Shown in pieces: positions 1 to 8,832 of a stretch of 64,000 bases of DNA (position 1 is the first letter of the stretch; each line of letters starts with the position of its first letter). The notes under the pieces are model-generated. The model had not been told where the DNA came from. It worked only from the letters and a program-made list of their open reading frames with translations, and did no database searches. Made by a program: the position numbers and the translations under genes. This stretch comes from Cesiribacter sp. SM1 (GTDB lineage Bacteria > Bacteroidota > Bacteroidia > Cytophagales > Cyclobacteriaceae), in assembly GCF_020178975.1 (NCBI RefSeq), contig NZ_JAHXBU010000092.1:124001-188000 (forward strand), written 5' to 3'.

Positions 1-2007
1 GTTACCAGCCATGGACCTGGCTATATCAATAAAGAGCTTGAGGTTATTGTTGGTCTGCAAACAGATGAGCTGCTGAAACGTGCCATGAAGCCCTTTGGTG
101 GTATCAGGGTGGTAGAAAATGCTGTTGCTGAAAAAGGACTGGATGTTTCTGCACGTGTTAAAAGGGTATTCAAATATGCAAAAGATCACAATACTGCTGT
201 ATTCTCTGCCTACGACCAGGAGATCAGGGAGTATCGCTCCAAAGGTATTTTAACAGGTTTGCCTGATAACTATGCCCGTGGACGCATTATTGGTGACTAC
301 CGCCGTCTTGCCCTCTACGGTGCCGACAGGCTGATTGCTGCAAAAGAAGCAGACAAGAAAGCTATTGAAGGTGAGCTTACAGAGCATCAGATCAGGCTTC
401 GTGAAGAAGTAACAGACCAGATCATAGCACTGCAGGACATTAAAAAGCTTGGTGAACTGTATGGTTTAGACCTTAGCCGCCCTGCAGAAAATGCAAAAGA
501 GGCCGTTCAGTGGGTGTATATGGCCTACCTGGCTGCCGTTAAGGAGCAGGATGGTGCCGCCATGTCGCTGGGTAACGTTTCTTCCTTTCTTGACATCTAC
601 ATAGAAAGAGACCTGGCTGATGGGCTGATCGATGAATCTGAAGCACAGGAACTGATTGACCAGTTTGTGATGAAACTGCGCATGGTACGCCACCTGCGGC
701 CTGCCGCTTACGACGAACTGTTTGGCGGTGACCCAACCTGGGTAACCGAAGCCATTGGCGGACAGCTGGAAGATGGCAGAACAAAGGTTACCAGAACCTC
801 TTTCCGCTTCCTGCAGACGCTATACAACTTAGGTCCATCTCCGGAACCAAACCTTACAGTACTCTGGTCACAGGCACTCCCGGAAGGTTTCAAAAACTTC
901 TGTGCCCGGGTGTCTATTGATACCTCCTCTATTCAGTACGAGAACGACGACCTGATGCGCGAGGTGCGCGGCTCTGATGACTATGGCATTGCCTGCTGTG
1001 TATCCTACCAGGAAATTGGTAAACGCATACAGTTCTTTGGTGCACGTGCCAACCTGCCCAAAGCCTTACTGATGGCGCTTAATGCTGGCCGTGAAGAAAT
1101 AAGCGGCGCACAAATACTGGAAGACATTGCACCTGTAAGCGGGGCTTATCTCAATTACCACGAGGTAATGGAGAATTTTAAACAGGCCATGAAACAGGTA
1201 GCAAGGGTGTATGCCAAAACCATGAACATCATCCACTACATGCACGATAAGTATTATTATGAAAAGGCCCAGTTCGCTTTCATAGATACTGACCCGGGCA
1301 TCGATATGGCCTATGGCGCTGCCGGTATATCCATTATTGCCGACTCACTTTCTGCCATCAAATATGCAAAAGTGCGCCCCATCAGAAACGAAGACGGACT
1401 GACTGTAGATTTTGCCATAGAAGGTGATTACCCTAAATTTGGTAATGATGATGACCGGGTGGATGAAATAGCCCGTACTGTAGCTCAGTTCTTTTTTACA
1501 GAGCTGAACAGGCACAAATGCTATAAAAATGCAGTGCCTACCCTATCGCTGCTTACCATTACCTCTAACGTAATGTATGGCAAAAAAACCGGTGCAACCC
1601 CCGATGGTCGGAAAGCTGGTGAGGCATTTGCTCCTGGTGCGAACCCTATGCATGGCCGTGATACGCATGGTGCTGTTGCATCGCTTAACTCTGTTGCCAA
1701 ACTAGATTACCGTTACGCACAGGATGGTGTTTCCAACACCTTTTCTATTGTGCCTAAATCACTTGGCAGCAGCCCTGCAGATCAGGTGGAAAACCTGGTT
1801 GGCCTCCTGGATGGATACTTCAGTAAAAAAGCCCATCACCTGAATGTTAACGTGCTCAACAGGGATACCCTGCTGGATGCCTACAACCATCCGGAAAACT
1901 ACCCGCAGCTTACCATCAGGGTATCAGGTTATGCGGTTAACTTTATCCGCCTGTCTAAAGCACATCAGCTGGAAGTAATTGGTAGAACCTTCCACGAGAG
2001 AATGTAA
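1..2007 (+). CDS. pflB: Formate C-acetyltransferase (pyruvate formate-lyase), 5' end outside window
   Basis: Glycyl-radical enzyme that converts pyruvate and CoA to acetyl-CoA and formate during anaerobic growth. The frame is open from base 1 and already encodes the conserved [16 protein letters not shown] segment, so the first ATG in the window (base 85) is internal and roughly 80 N-terminal residues are missing. The catalytic Cys-Cys pair is at 994-999 (context GIACCVS), followed by a [14 protein letters not shown] stretch typical of PFL. The radical-bearing glycine lies in RVSGYAVNF at 1927-1929, close to the C-terminus as in the family. The activating enzyme follows 83 bases later and a terminator closes the pair. 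Identity is very secure. Confidence 0.97.
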   Translation, partial: VTSHGPGYINKELEVIVGLQTDELLKRAMKPFGGIRVVENAVAEKGLDVSARVKRVFKYAKDHNTAVFSAYDQEIREYRSKGILTGLPDNYARGRIIGDYRRLALYGADRLIAAKEADKKAIEGELTEHQIRLREEVTDQIIALQDIKKLGELYGLDLSRPAENAKEAVQWVYMAYLAAVKEQDGAAMSLGNVSSFLDIYIERDLADGLIDESEAQELIDQFVMKLRMVRHLRPAAYDELFGGDPTWVTEAIGGQLEDGRTKVTRTSFRFLQTLYNLGPSPEPNLTVLWSQALPEGFKNFCARVSIDTSSIQYENDDLMREVRGSDDYGIACCVSYQEIGKRIQFFGARANLPKALLMALNAGREEISGAQILEDIAPVSGAYLNYHEVMENFKQAMKQVARVYAKTMNIIHYMHDKYYYEKAQFAFIDTDPGIDMAYGAAGISIIADSLSAIKYAKVRPIRNEDGLTVDFAIEGDYPKFGNDDDRVDEIARTVAQFFFTELNRHKCYKNAVPTLSLLTITSNVMYGKKTGATPDGRKAGEAFAPGANPMHGRDTHGAVASLNSVAKLDYRYAQDGVSNTFSIVPKSLGSSPADQVENLVGLLDGYFSKKAHHLNVNVLNRDTLLDAYNHPENYPQLTIRVSGYAVNFIRLSKAHQLEVIGRTFHERM

Positions 2008-2090
2008 AATGTTTGGCCCACCTCCGGTGATTTTCTCAATCTGCTAACCATATTGAACATTGCCAGGGTGTGGGCCCTTTTATTACCATC

Positions 2091-2909
2091 ATGATCACAA
2101 CCAAACTGTTGGTGCAGCAGCATTCAAACCTACCAGAGGGAACAGACAGAAAGCGAAAGGCGCTGAGCAAATCAGCCCCTGATGAGCTGCGCATACACTC
2201 TATTGAGACTTTTGGAACACACGATGGTCCGGGAATACGCATGGTCGTATTTGTGCAGGGCTGCCAGTTTCAATGCCTCTACTGCGCCAACCCCGATACC
2301 ATTGCAATCAAGGGTGGCGCCTTTATCAACATAGAGGAGCTCGTACAGCGTGCTATCCGGCAAAAGCCTTATTTTGGAAAAAAAGGGGGCGTAACCGTTT
2401 CGGGTGGTGAGCCGCTGTTACAAAGATCAACCCTCATCCCCCTGTTCAGGCGGCTCCATGCAGAAGGCATCAATACAGCCCTGGACTCAAACGGCAGGTT
2501 ACTTGATACTGAAACAAAAGTGCTGCTGGAGGAAACAGACATACTGCTGCTGGATGTTAAACACATCAACGACGACTGGCACCACAAGCTTACCGGCGTA
2601 TCCAACACTGGAACTCTAAAGGTGGCAGAATACAGAGAATCTACCGGCAAGCCTATGTGGTTGCGCTATGTGCTGGTTCCGGGCTGGTCTGATCAGGAAG
2701 AGTACCTGCATGAATTGGGTGCTCACTTCAAAGATTATACATGTATTGAGAAAATCGAGATTCAGCCGTACCACAAACTAGGCGTGCATAAATGGGAGGC
2801 ACTTGGGATGCCCTATAAGCTGGAGGGTGTGGAACCACCCACTGCAGAGCAAATCGCTAAAACAGTCGCCATTTTCAGCCAGTATTTTCGCGAAGTAAAA
2901 GTGAATTGA
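2091..2909 (+). CDS. pflA: Pyruvate formate-lyase activating enzyme (radical SAM)
   Basis: Radical-SAM enzyme that installs the glycyl radical on PflB. The 4Fe-4S/SAM motif CxxxCxxC is visible as GCQFQCLYCANPD, preceded by SIETFGTHDGPGIR, and the VSGGEPLLQ motif follows. The start is uncertain. A GTG at 2070 opens the frame, but ATG 2091 is the first normal start. Either gives an N-terminal tail of about 30 residues compared with the roughly 245-residue family, and neither has a clear ribosome binding site. The gene is very likely cotranscribed with pflB. Function is secure from motifs and from adjacency to its substrate. Confidence 0.94.
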   Translation: MITTKLLVQQHSNLPEGTDRKRKALSKSAPDELRIHSIETFGTHDGPGIRMVVFVQGCQFQCLYCANPDTIAIKGGAFINIEELVQRAIRQKPYFGKKGGVTVSGGEPLLQRSTLIPLFRRLHAEGINTALDSNGRLLDTETKVLLEETDILLLDVKHINDDWHHKLTGVSNTGTLKVAEYRESTGKPMWLRYVLVPGWSDQEEYLHELGAHFKDYTCIEKIEIQPYHKLGVHKWEALGMPYKLEGVEPPTAEQIAKTVAIFSQYFREVKVN

Positions 2910-3020
2910 ATGGACTGATGTAAGTAGATGATCTTTGTTTTAACCTCCCCTATTCATTAGCTGTCTTTCAGTTATTAAGGTAAAAACTTTACACCGACAA
3001 CACTCATTAAACCAAGCCTA

Positions 3021-3055
3021 AACAGTTTTAGAGAATTCTAAAGCTGTTTTTTTTT
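3021..3055 (+). terminator. Intrinsic terminator of pflBA
   Basis: Stem AACAGtTTTAGA pairs with TCTAAAgCTGTT around a GAAT loop and is followed by a run of ten T. It lies about 110 bases after the pflA stop on the same strand. Confidence 0.85.
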
Positions 3056-3352
3056 GATATTAGCCTTTGCTGAAATAAAAAGCTAACCCACAGCTGAAGC
3101 CAGGGCTAATCAAATAAAGGTGAGTTATGGATACTACCATTCCACTTAAGTTCTGCAAAATCCTTCCTGGTTGGCCCCCGCCTGCGCGGAGTTGACCGGT
3201 AGGGAGCACCTAACACTGATTCTAAATCAGATTTCACGTTCAGTGAGTATTAGATCTCCTAATTCAGAAAAATTAGTATTGATTCTGATGAAGCTGGTGA
3301 AAGCCCTGCATAAAATAGTACGCCGTTAACTGAATTCCTGCTTACATCAGCA
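3056..3352. other. Intergenic region, no gene seen
   Basis: No open frame of interest. It contains CCCCGCCTGCGCGG at 3176-3189, identical over 14 bases to the reverse complement of the hairpin repeat at 50227-50246. It also contains a short imperfect hairpin around 3216-3232. Nothing else is recognised. Confidence 0.4.
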
Positions 3353-3394
3353 AAAAAAACGGTAGCACTTAGGTTTTCACCAAGGTACTACCGC
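3353..3394 (-). terminator. Probable terminator of glucokinase gene
   Basis: Read on the minus strand, CGGTAG and CTACCG form the base of a hairpin with a long loop. A run of T follows (the A run at 3352-3359 on the plus strand). It lies 45 bases past the glk stop. Confidence 0.6.
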
Positions 3395-3438
3395 TTTCCG
3401 AACAGGATGTAAACAGATGTATGTATGAAAAGGTGTTA

Positions 3439-4467
3439 TCAGTTGTTGATCAGTGCAGTATCAAACTGGGCTCCCTCCAGCATGTTTATCAACATGCCAT
3501 TGTAGGCACCATAATATGCTGCGCCCAGTAAGGCTGTGTGCGGGTTTAAGATGATGTTTACAGGCACACCTTCCAGTAGCTCTCTCATGCGGCCTCTGGG
3601 AAAGAAATCAGGCATAAACCTTTCTTCCGTAAGGAGTGGCAGAATTTTCGGGGCAATACCTCCACCCAGGTAAAGGCCTCCCGTTGCTTTCATTTTCAGC
3701 ACCAGGTTAGCAGACTCTTCCGCCAGGTAATGCACAAACAGGGTCATCGTTTCTCTGCAAATGTCACACTCTGTATTTAGCGCGGCCTTGCTGATTACGC
3801 CGGCAGGGTCTCCGGTTTTGATGTTTTCTGCCAGCCAGTCTGGTACCTCCCGATGCATAACATCGCGCAGAAAGAGAAATATATTGTAGATGCCCATGCC
3901 TGATACTACCCTCTCCCAGCTTACATGCCCGAACTGCTTTTGCAGATAACTGCACAAGGCAATATCAAGTTCTGAACGGGGGCTAAAGCTGGCATGGCCG
4001 CCTTCTGTTGGAAAAGGATGGTAATTTTCACCATCCCAGAACAAGCCTGCCTCACCAAGGCCGGTGCCTGCTGCTATGATAGCGGCATTTCCTTTTACCT
4101 GGGGTTTTCCTCCATGCAGGCAAATAAGGTCTTTAGGCTGTAGTGCTGCCAGTCCGTAGGCATTTGCCTCCAGGTCGTTGATCAGGAAAACATAAGGTAT
4201 GCTGAGATAGCGGCGAATCTCCTCACCATCTACCATCCAGGCAAGGTTGGTGGTTTTTACCCTGCCGTTCAAAACAGGTCCGGCAATGCCAATGCACATT
4301 TTATCAGGTATTGCCTGATCGACCAGGAACAGCTTAATGATATCCAGCAGCGATTGATAATCCTTGGATTTATAGGTGCAGATTTTAAGGCTGGTAAAAC
4401 ATTCATCCTTTACCTCGAAAAGCTCAAGGATTGTTTTTGTACCACCTACGTCAGCTGCAAGTATCAT
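3439..4467 (-). CDS. glk: Glucokinase (Glk family)
   Basis: Phosphorylates glucose with ATP in the cytoplasm. The N-terminal phosphate-binding motif AADVGGTKT stands at the start. IAGPV, LINDLEANAYG and IAAGTGLGEAG follow, as in Glk proteins of the E. coli type, and the HASF segment and C-terminal LGGGIAPKI complete the actin-like fold. The frame is open from 4521, but the residues before MILAADVGG do not look like family sequence. ATG 4467 gives 342 residues, close to the usual 320-345. It stands alone on this strand with its own terminator. Substrate is by family only. Confidence 0.88.
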   Translation of the reverse strand: MILAADVGGTKTILELFEVKDECFTSLKICTYKSKDYQSLLDIIKLFLVDQAIPDKMCIGIAGPVLNGRVKTTNLAWMVDGEEIRRYLSIPYVFLINDLEANAYGLAALQPKDLICLHGGKPQVKGNAAIIAAGTGLGEAGLFWDGENYHPFPTEGGHASFSPRSELDIALCSYLQKQFGHVSWERVVSGMGIYNIFLFLRDVMHREVPDWLAENIKTGDPAGVISKAALNTECDICRETMTLFVHYLAEESANLVLKMKATGGLYLGGGIAPKILPLLTEERFMPDFFPRGRMRELLEGVPVNIILNPHTALLGAAYYGAYNGMLINMLEGAQFDTALINN

Positions 4468-4645
4468 TTGTCTTCTGTTGATCCAGGTAGCAACATGAGG
4501 AAAATAGATAGGTAATAACATTAAATCGTTGGTTAGTTGAGTTTAATATTCCCGGAGTACATACCATCGTAATTCAGCAGGATATACTCCCAAGGACAGA
4601 GCGGTGCCTAGACCCGGGCATTGTAGAGTTCCCGGGGCTGCAGCA

Positions 4646-5509
4646 CTATTTTTTAACATTGGGTAAGGCCAGTAAGGGAACGTGGGTATTGACGGCCATT
4701 TTGCATGTGTTGCTTCTTTCCAGCAGGGCATCCCAGAAGCTGCACTTATGCGGTACCATCACCAGCAAATCAGCTTTAAACTCTTCTACCCCCCTGTCAA
4801 TACCGCGTATTATATTATCTTCTCCCAGGTATTTATACTCGTGCTTTACATTAGAAAGCAGCGGATCCAGGTTAACAGAACCCAGCATTGTGTTATACCT
4901 ACTGCCTTCATTATCCATGGAAACCGCACCCACTGGCACCAGTTCTTCTTCGGCTTTTTCTACATGCAGAACCTGAACGCGGGCATCAAAAGCTATTGCC
5001 AGCTCGTGCATAAGCTTTAGCCTGTTATTCGCTGCCAGTGATTTATAATCGCATGCAAACAGTATTTTTTCTATACCTGTGAAGCTGGCTTCTTCTGGCA
5101 CCACCAATACAGGATATTTAGCATGACGAATAATGGTAGTGGTGCTGTTGCCAAATATCTTTCTGTCTTCAGAACTACCCCGCATGCCCATCACCACCAG
5201 GTCGGCATCCAGCAGCTCTACCAGCACATCCAGTTCTTCGGTGATGTAGGAGAAATTAGTTGACCAGCCAACCTGTATGTTGTACAAACAAGCTGTCTGT
5301 TCGGCAATTGCTTTTAAGCGTTCCCGGTTTTCAGCCAGGAATCTTCCTTTTCTTTCTGCCAGAAACAGCGCATTGGCTGCAGGAGCTGGTAGTTGAAAAG
5401 AATTGAACAATACAATTTTAGCCTGCCACTGCCTGGCTAAGGCAGCAGCATAAGCAAGAGCATTGCAGGAGGCTCTTGAATAATCAGTTGCAACAATTAT
5501 AGTTTTCAT
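4646..5509 (-). CDS. Tandem universal stress protein (two UspA domains)
   Basis: A 287-residue protein made of two UspA folds. The first begins KTIIVATDYSRASCNAL and ends in VVMGMRGSSEDRKIF..TIIRHAKYPVLVVP, a near-canonical ATP-binding Usp motif. The second begins KILFACDY and ends DLLVMVPHKCSF..THVPLLALP with a weaker nucleotide motif. Tandem UspA proteins are common in Bacteroidota and their ligands are mostly unknown. It sits downstream of the sigma factor gene, but the terminator at 5645-5676 separates them, so it is probably its own unit. No cellular role can be read from the sequence. Confidence 0.88.
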   Translation of the reverse strand: MKTIIVATDYSRASCNALAYAAALARQWQAKIVLFNSFQLPAPAANALFLAERKGRFLAENRERLKAIAEQTACLYNIQVGWSTNFSYITEELDVLVELLDADLVVMGMRGSSEDRKIFGNSTTTIIRHAKYPVLVVPEEASFTGIEKILFACDYKSLAANNRLKLMHELAIAFDARVQVLHVEKAEEELVPVGAVSMDNEGSRYNTMLGSVNLDPLLSNVKHEYKYLGEDNIIRGIDRGVEEFKADLLVMVPHKCSFWDALLERSNTCKMAVNTHVPLLALPNVKK

Positions 5510-5644
5510 GGCTCTCTATTCCATTTTTATACCACGAAACTAGCCACAGCACAGCCGCTTATCAATGATTGTTGTCTGCTGAAAACATGATATTGGTCAG
5601 CTAACATGGCTGGATGAACACAACAGCAGCATTAAGCAGGGAGC

Positions 5645-5676
5645 AAAAAAAAAGCCCTATCCTGCAGGATAAGGCT
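5645..5676 (-). terminator. Intrinsic terminator of the sigma factor gene
   Basis: Stem AGCC-TATCC with GGATA-GGCT at 5653-5676 is followed on the minus strand by nine T. It lies 86 bases after the rpoD-like stop and before the usp start. Confidence 0.85.
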
Positions 5677-5761
5677 CTTATGAAAAACGATGCTGAATTT
5701 ATTTCAACTCAGGGCATCCCTAATGCTAATTTCAGCTGAATTACCTCTTGAGGAGGGCAGC

Positions 5762-6625
5762 TTACACGAATGACTTAAGCAGGTCAATTTTGGAAGTGGC
5801 ACGCATTTTTGCAAGTGCCTTTTCCTTTATCTGCCTTACGCGCTCTCTGGAGAGGCCAAGCTCTTCGCCAATATCTTCCATAGACATGCTGTATTCCATG
5901 TCTATACCAAAAAGTTTCTTCAGGATCTCCTGCTCACGATCAGAAAGGGTAGCCATTACACGCTCCAGTTCTGCACGCAAAGAGCCTCCCTGTACCAGGG
6001 CTGCATCTGTTTCAATGGCATCCGGGCTAATCATCACATCCAGCAGAGAGCCATCTCCATCTTCTCCGAAAGGTGCGTCGAGCGACGACTGCCTGATGGA
6101 GGCTTTTTTGGTACGCTGAATATCTTCTACATCAACCCCCATGAAATCTGCCAGTTCTTCGGGGGTTGGTTCACGCTCAAACTGCTGCTCCATGGCAGAT
6201 ACAGCTTTGCTGATCTTTGAAAGGTCGCCCAGTTTGTTGGAAGGCACCCTTACAATACGGGCATGGTCGTCCAGCGCCTTCATTATAGACTGGCGGATCC
6301 ACCATACGGCGTAAGAAATAAATTTAAAACCTTTTGAGGCATCAAACAGCTGAGCTGCTCTGATTAACCCAACGTTACCTTCGTTGATCAGGTCGTTGAG
6401 TGGCATGGTACCATTGTGGTATTGTTTAGCAACAGACACCACAAAACGTAAGTTAGCCCTTACAAGCTTATCCAGCGCCAGCTGGTCGCCCAATTGAATT
6501 CTGCGGGCTAATTCTACTTCTTCATCCAGAGTCAACAGGCCTTCTTTGGAGATATCGTTAAAATACTTTTCAACGGTATTGCTGTCCCGGTTGGTGATCT
6601 GGTAGGTTATTTTTAACTGTCTCAT
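5762..6625 (-). CDS. rpoD: RNA polymerase sigma factor, RpoD/SigA family
   Basis: Sigma-70 factor of 287 residues, the short form without a long region 1.1 usual for Bacteroidota primary sigma factors. It begins MRQLKIT. Region 2 (VRANLRFVVSVAKQY, DLINEGNVGLIRAA, FISYAVWWIRQSI) is textbook and region 3 follows. The C-terminal region 4.2 helix-turn-helix reads MEDIGEELGLSRERVRQIKEKAL. Some positions (YHNGTMPLNDL, ARIVRVPSNK) depart from what I recall for the main Bacteroidota RpoD, so it may be a second RpoD-like paralogue. It is monocistronic with a strong terminator. Confidence 0.9.
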   Translation of the reverse strand: MRQLKITYQITNRDSNTVEKYFNDISKEGLLTLDEEVELARRIQLGDQLALDKLVRANLRFVVSVAKQYHNGTMPLNDLINEGNVGLIRAAQLFDASKGFKFISYAVWWIRQSIMKALDDHARIVRVPSNKLGDLSKISKAVSAMEQQFEREPTPEELADFMGVDVEDIQRTKKASIRQSSLDAPFGEDGDGSLLDVMISPDAIETDAALVQGGSLRAELERVMATLSDREQEILKKLFGIDMEYSMSMEDIGEELGLSRERVRQIKEKALAKMRATSKIDLLKSFV

Positions 6626-7461
6626 CTCTTCAACTCTTCACAATATTCTTATACAATAGGTATTTTCCTTGAATAACAGTACAATGTCTTAACTGGAAAA
6701 GGCCGCTGGATCAAGAGAAATCTACTTCGAAAATTACAATATCCTGATTTGCAGAACCCCATTAACGCTGTCACTGAGGCTTATATTGCTGGCTTCTTAT
6801 AATAAAGTATTATCGCCCAGTAAATTAAGATTTTGCACTGTAGTATATACAACTTCCATTCAAACAAAGTTCTCGCTCACCTAAATAAACCTATATGTTT
6901 TTTAAAGCAGGCAAATAGGAATTATACTAAATCATGATCAGATAAACCGGGCAAGATAAAGGGCCCCTGTTCTTTGTAGGCTGTTCTGCAGAATTGGCCT
7001 TTTCCGATATCAACTTATTAAGTAGTACTGTTATTTATATAAAAGGGTGTAACTGGCGCTGTAGTTTAATGACCGGGTTGTTCAGCCGTAAGATGATATG
7101 TCTGGTACCTGAATTGAATGAACCTCTTAACAGCTGACAGGGGTGTGATCGCACCACCCTGTATGTAAATGAGTCATCACTGAATTAAAGTTTAAACCCT
7201 GAGTAAAGCTTTCCGGCCTGCAAAGATAAACAGGCTTATGAGAATTTAAAGATGATTGCTGCTTTATAGAAAGATTTTCTACAGTTCGGTAGCAATTTTA
7301 AAACAAATGACCCTTGTGTGACGAGGGTAAAACTATATTTCAAGGAAAAGTAAATTTCTGGCTTCTACTTACACTTATACTCCGGTAGAAGGTTTGCGCC
7401 AATGCAGTTCTGTTGAACACAGCTAAAGTCTGGTTCAACATTCAGTAAAACCAAGGAAGGG
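6626..7461. other. 836-base intergenic region
   Basis: No supported gene on either strand. It holds the upstream region of the sigma factor gene and an imperfect hairpin at about 7136-7162 (CAGGG..CCCTG arms). The rest is AT-rich, and nothing else was recognised. Confidence 0.4.
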
Positions 7462-7851
7462 TTATTGCTCGTAGAATTCGATAGGTAAATTATCTGGGTC
7501 AGAGATAAATGTGAATTTTTTACCTGTTATCTCGTCTACACGAACAGGCTCAGCTTCTATGTCCATCTTTTTCAGGATTTCAGTTGTCTGCTCCACATCA
7601 TCAACCTCAAAAGCCAGGTGCCTTAAACCTGTTGCTTCAGGCCTGCTTACTCTGTGAGGTGGATCCGGGAATGAGAATAGTTCAAGAACATAGCTTCCAT
7701 GAAGGGTAAGGTCAAGCTTGTAAGAATTTCTTTCCTCTCTGTAGGTTTCTTTTAAAATTTCAAAGCCTAATACATCCAGGTAAAATGCTTTAGACTTTTC
7801 ATAGTCAGAACATATAATGGCAATATGATGTACGCGATTTAACTTTATCAA
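7462..7851 (-). CDS. VOC-fold (glyoxalase/bleomycin-resistance) protein
   Basis: A 129-residue single-domain vicinal-oxygen-chelate protein resembling the YaeR/GloA2 group. It starts with LNRVHHIAIICSDYEKSKAFY. Candidate metal ligands are a histidine near residue 8-9, a glutamate in YVLELFSF, a histidine in LRHLAFEV and a glutamate in PIEFYEQ, spaced as in metal-binding VOC proteins. Substrate is unknown, and lactoylglutathione lyase should not be assumed. It is isolated between long non-coding stretches with no visible operon partner. Confidence 0.85.
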   Translation of the reverse strand: MIKLNRVHHIAIICSDYEKSKAFYLDVLGFEILKETYREERNSYKLDLTLHGSYVLELFSFPDPPHRVSRPEATGLRHLAFEVDDVEQTTEILKKMDIEAEPVRVDEITGKKFTFISDPDNLPIEFYEQ

Positions 7852-8007
7852 TGCTGCTTAATTAAATTATAATGTGTGACTGCCGGCTGCGCCTCCTTAT
7901 CTGTAGCAAGGCAAGCTAATATGCCTGCTGAACAGGAACAGCCAGTTTAATATTGCCGTTAATTTCGCAATAACTGCTGATCTATCGTTGTGTTAGCTCA
8001 AAAAAAA

Positions 8008-8030
8008 GAGGAGCCTTTGCTCCTCCTTTT
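8008..8030 (-). terminator. Intrinsic terminator, probably bidirectional
   Basis: Perfect stem GAGGAGC/GCTCCTC with a four-base loop is flanked by A7 on one side and T5 on the other. It ends the small gene at 8054-8422 on the minus strand. Confidence 0.85.
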
Positions 8031-8053
8031 TGTTCAGCTATGTTTTTCATCAA

Positions 8054-8422
8054 TTAAAAGCGATCTGATATTTCGGCTTTGCCTGCCGGACGAAAATGGG
8101 TGGCCTGCTTGATTGTTTTTTCTTTACCATTCGGGTCCTCGTAAGTCCGCTCTTCCACTTCAACAGAAAGGATCTTGCCCTTCAGTTCTTTGGTGTTGAA
8201 CTCTTCTTTCTCCACTCCTACAGCCTGTAGAAACGAAGCCAGGATTGGCTGCCCGGGTTCACTCAGGTAGAAGCGCTGGTTAACGAAACCATCTTCATTT
8301 TCGAGTCGGCAGTTGAAAAAAGGAACATCCTTATGCTCGCTTTTACCATCTTCAATTTCTGTTATCTTCACTGTATGTCTGCCATTATCTAAAAATGGCT
8401 TTTCATGTATGTTCACTTTCAT
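8054..8422 (-). CDS. Small protein of unknown function (122 aa)
   Basis: I do not recognise the family with confidence. The protein is acidic, lacks signal peptide and membrane segments, and alternates short beta-like stretches (HTVKITEIEDG, FFNCRLENEDGFVNQRFYL, KILSVEVEERTYEDPNGKEK). This is vaguely like phage-associated DUF669-type proteins, but that resemblance is only an impression. The ATG has an AT-rich leader and a strong terminator lies 24 bases after the stop, so it looks like a genuine monocistronic gene. It is divergent from the ABC exporter gene at 8833. Confidence 0.7.
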   Translation of the reverse strand: MKVNIHEKPFLDNGRHTVKITEIEDGKSEHKDVPFFNCRLENEDGFVNQRFYLSEPGQPILASFLQAVGVEKEEFNTKELKGKILSVEVEERTYEDPNGKEKTIKQATHFRPAGKAEISDRF

Positions 8423-8832
8423 AATATGATCAGCTTGGTTTATTAAGTTATACGGCAGTAAAAAAAGAGGGTTTGATGAAAACTAAATATTTTAGTAATT
8501 AATACTAATAAATTTAGTATCGTATTCATTGATCATTTAAATCAGCTGAACATCCCTTCTCCTGGCCTGTGCCGGAGAAATAAATAATCAACCTCATTAT
8601 ATGCAGACCGGATGTAAGGTAGATGTTCTGCTTTCATCTATTGATTTCCCAGATAAGGGCACTGTTCTGAAAATAAGACCTCCAATGGCTTATATATCAG
8701 ATAAATAGGTCATATATCCAGTAGAAAAGCTGCACCAGCCAATGTAATATTGATCTCTATTTCAGCCCCTACTCCCATCAGGCATTTAAGTAACTTTACT
8801 CCTGCTGTACGCTTGCTACAGCTCATCCAATA
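8423..8832. promoter_or_regulatory. Divergent intergenic region with an interlaced TTTAGTA palindrome cluster
   Basis: Upstream of both the small unknown gene (minus) and the ABC exporter (plus). At 8482-8520 the element ACTAAA/TTTAGT occurs as a palindrome, followed by TACTAA and another TTTAGTA within 40 bases. This looks like an operator cluster, but binding is inference only. The rest of the gap has no gene. Confidence 0.35.

Noticed and set aside
7136-7162. Hairpin in the long gap before the sigma factor gene as a terminator
   Set aside because: There is no T run on either side and no gene ending nearby. Left as an unexplained hairpin.
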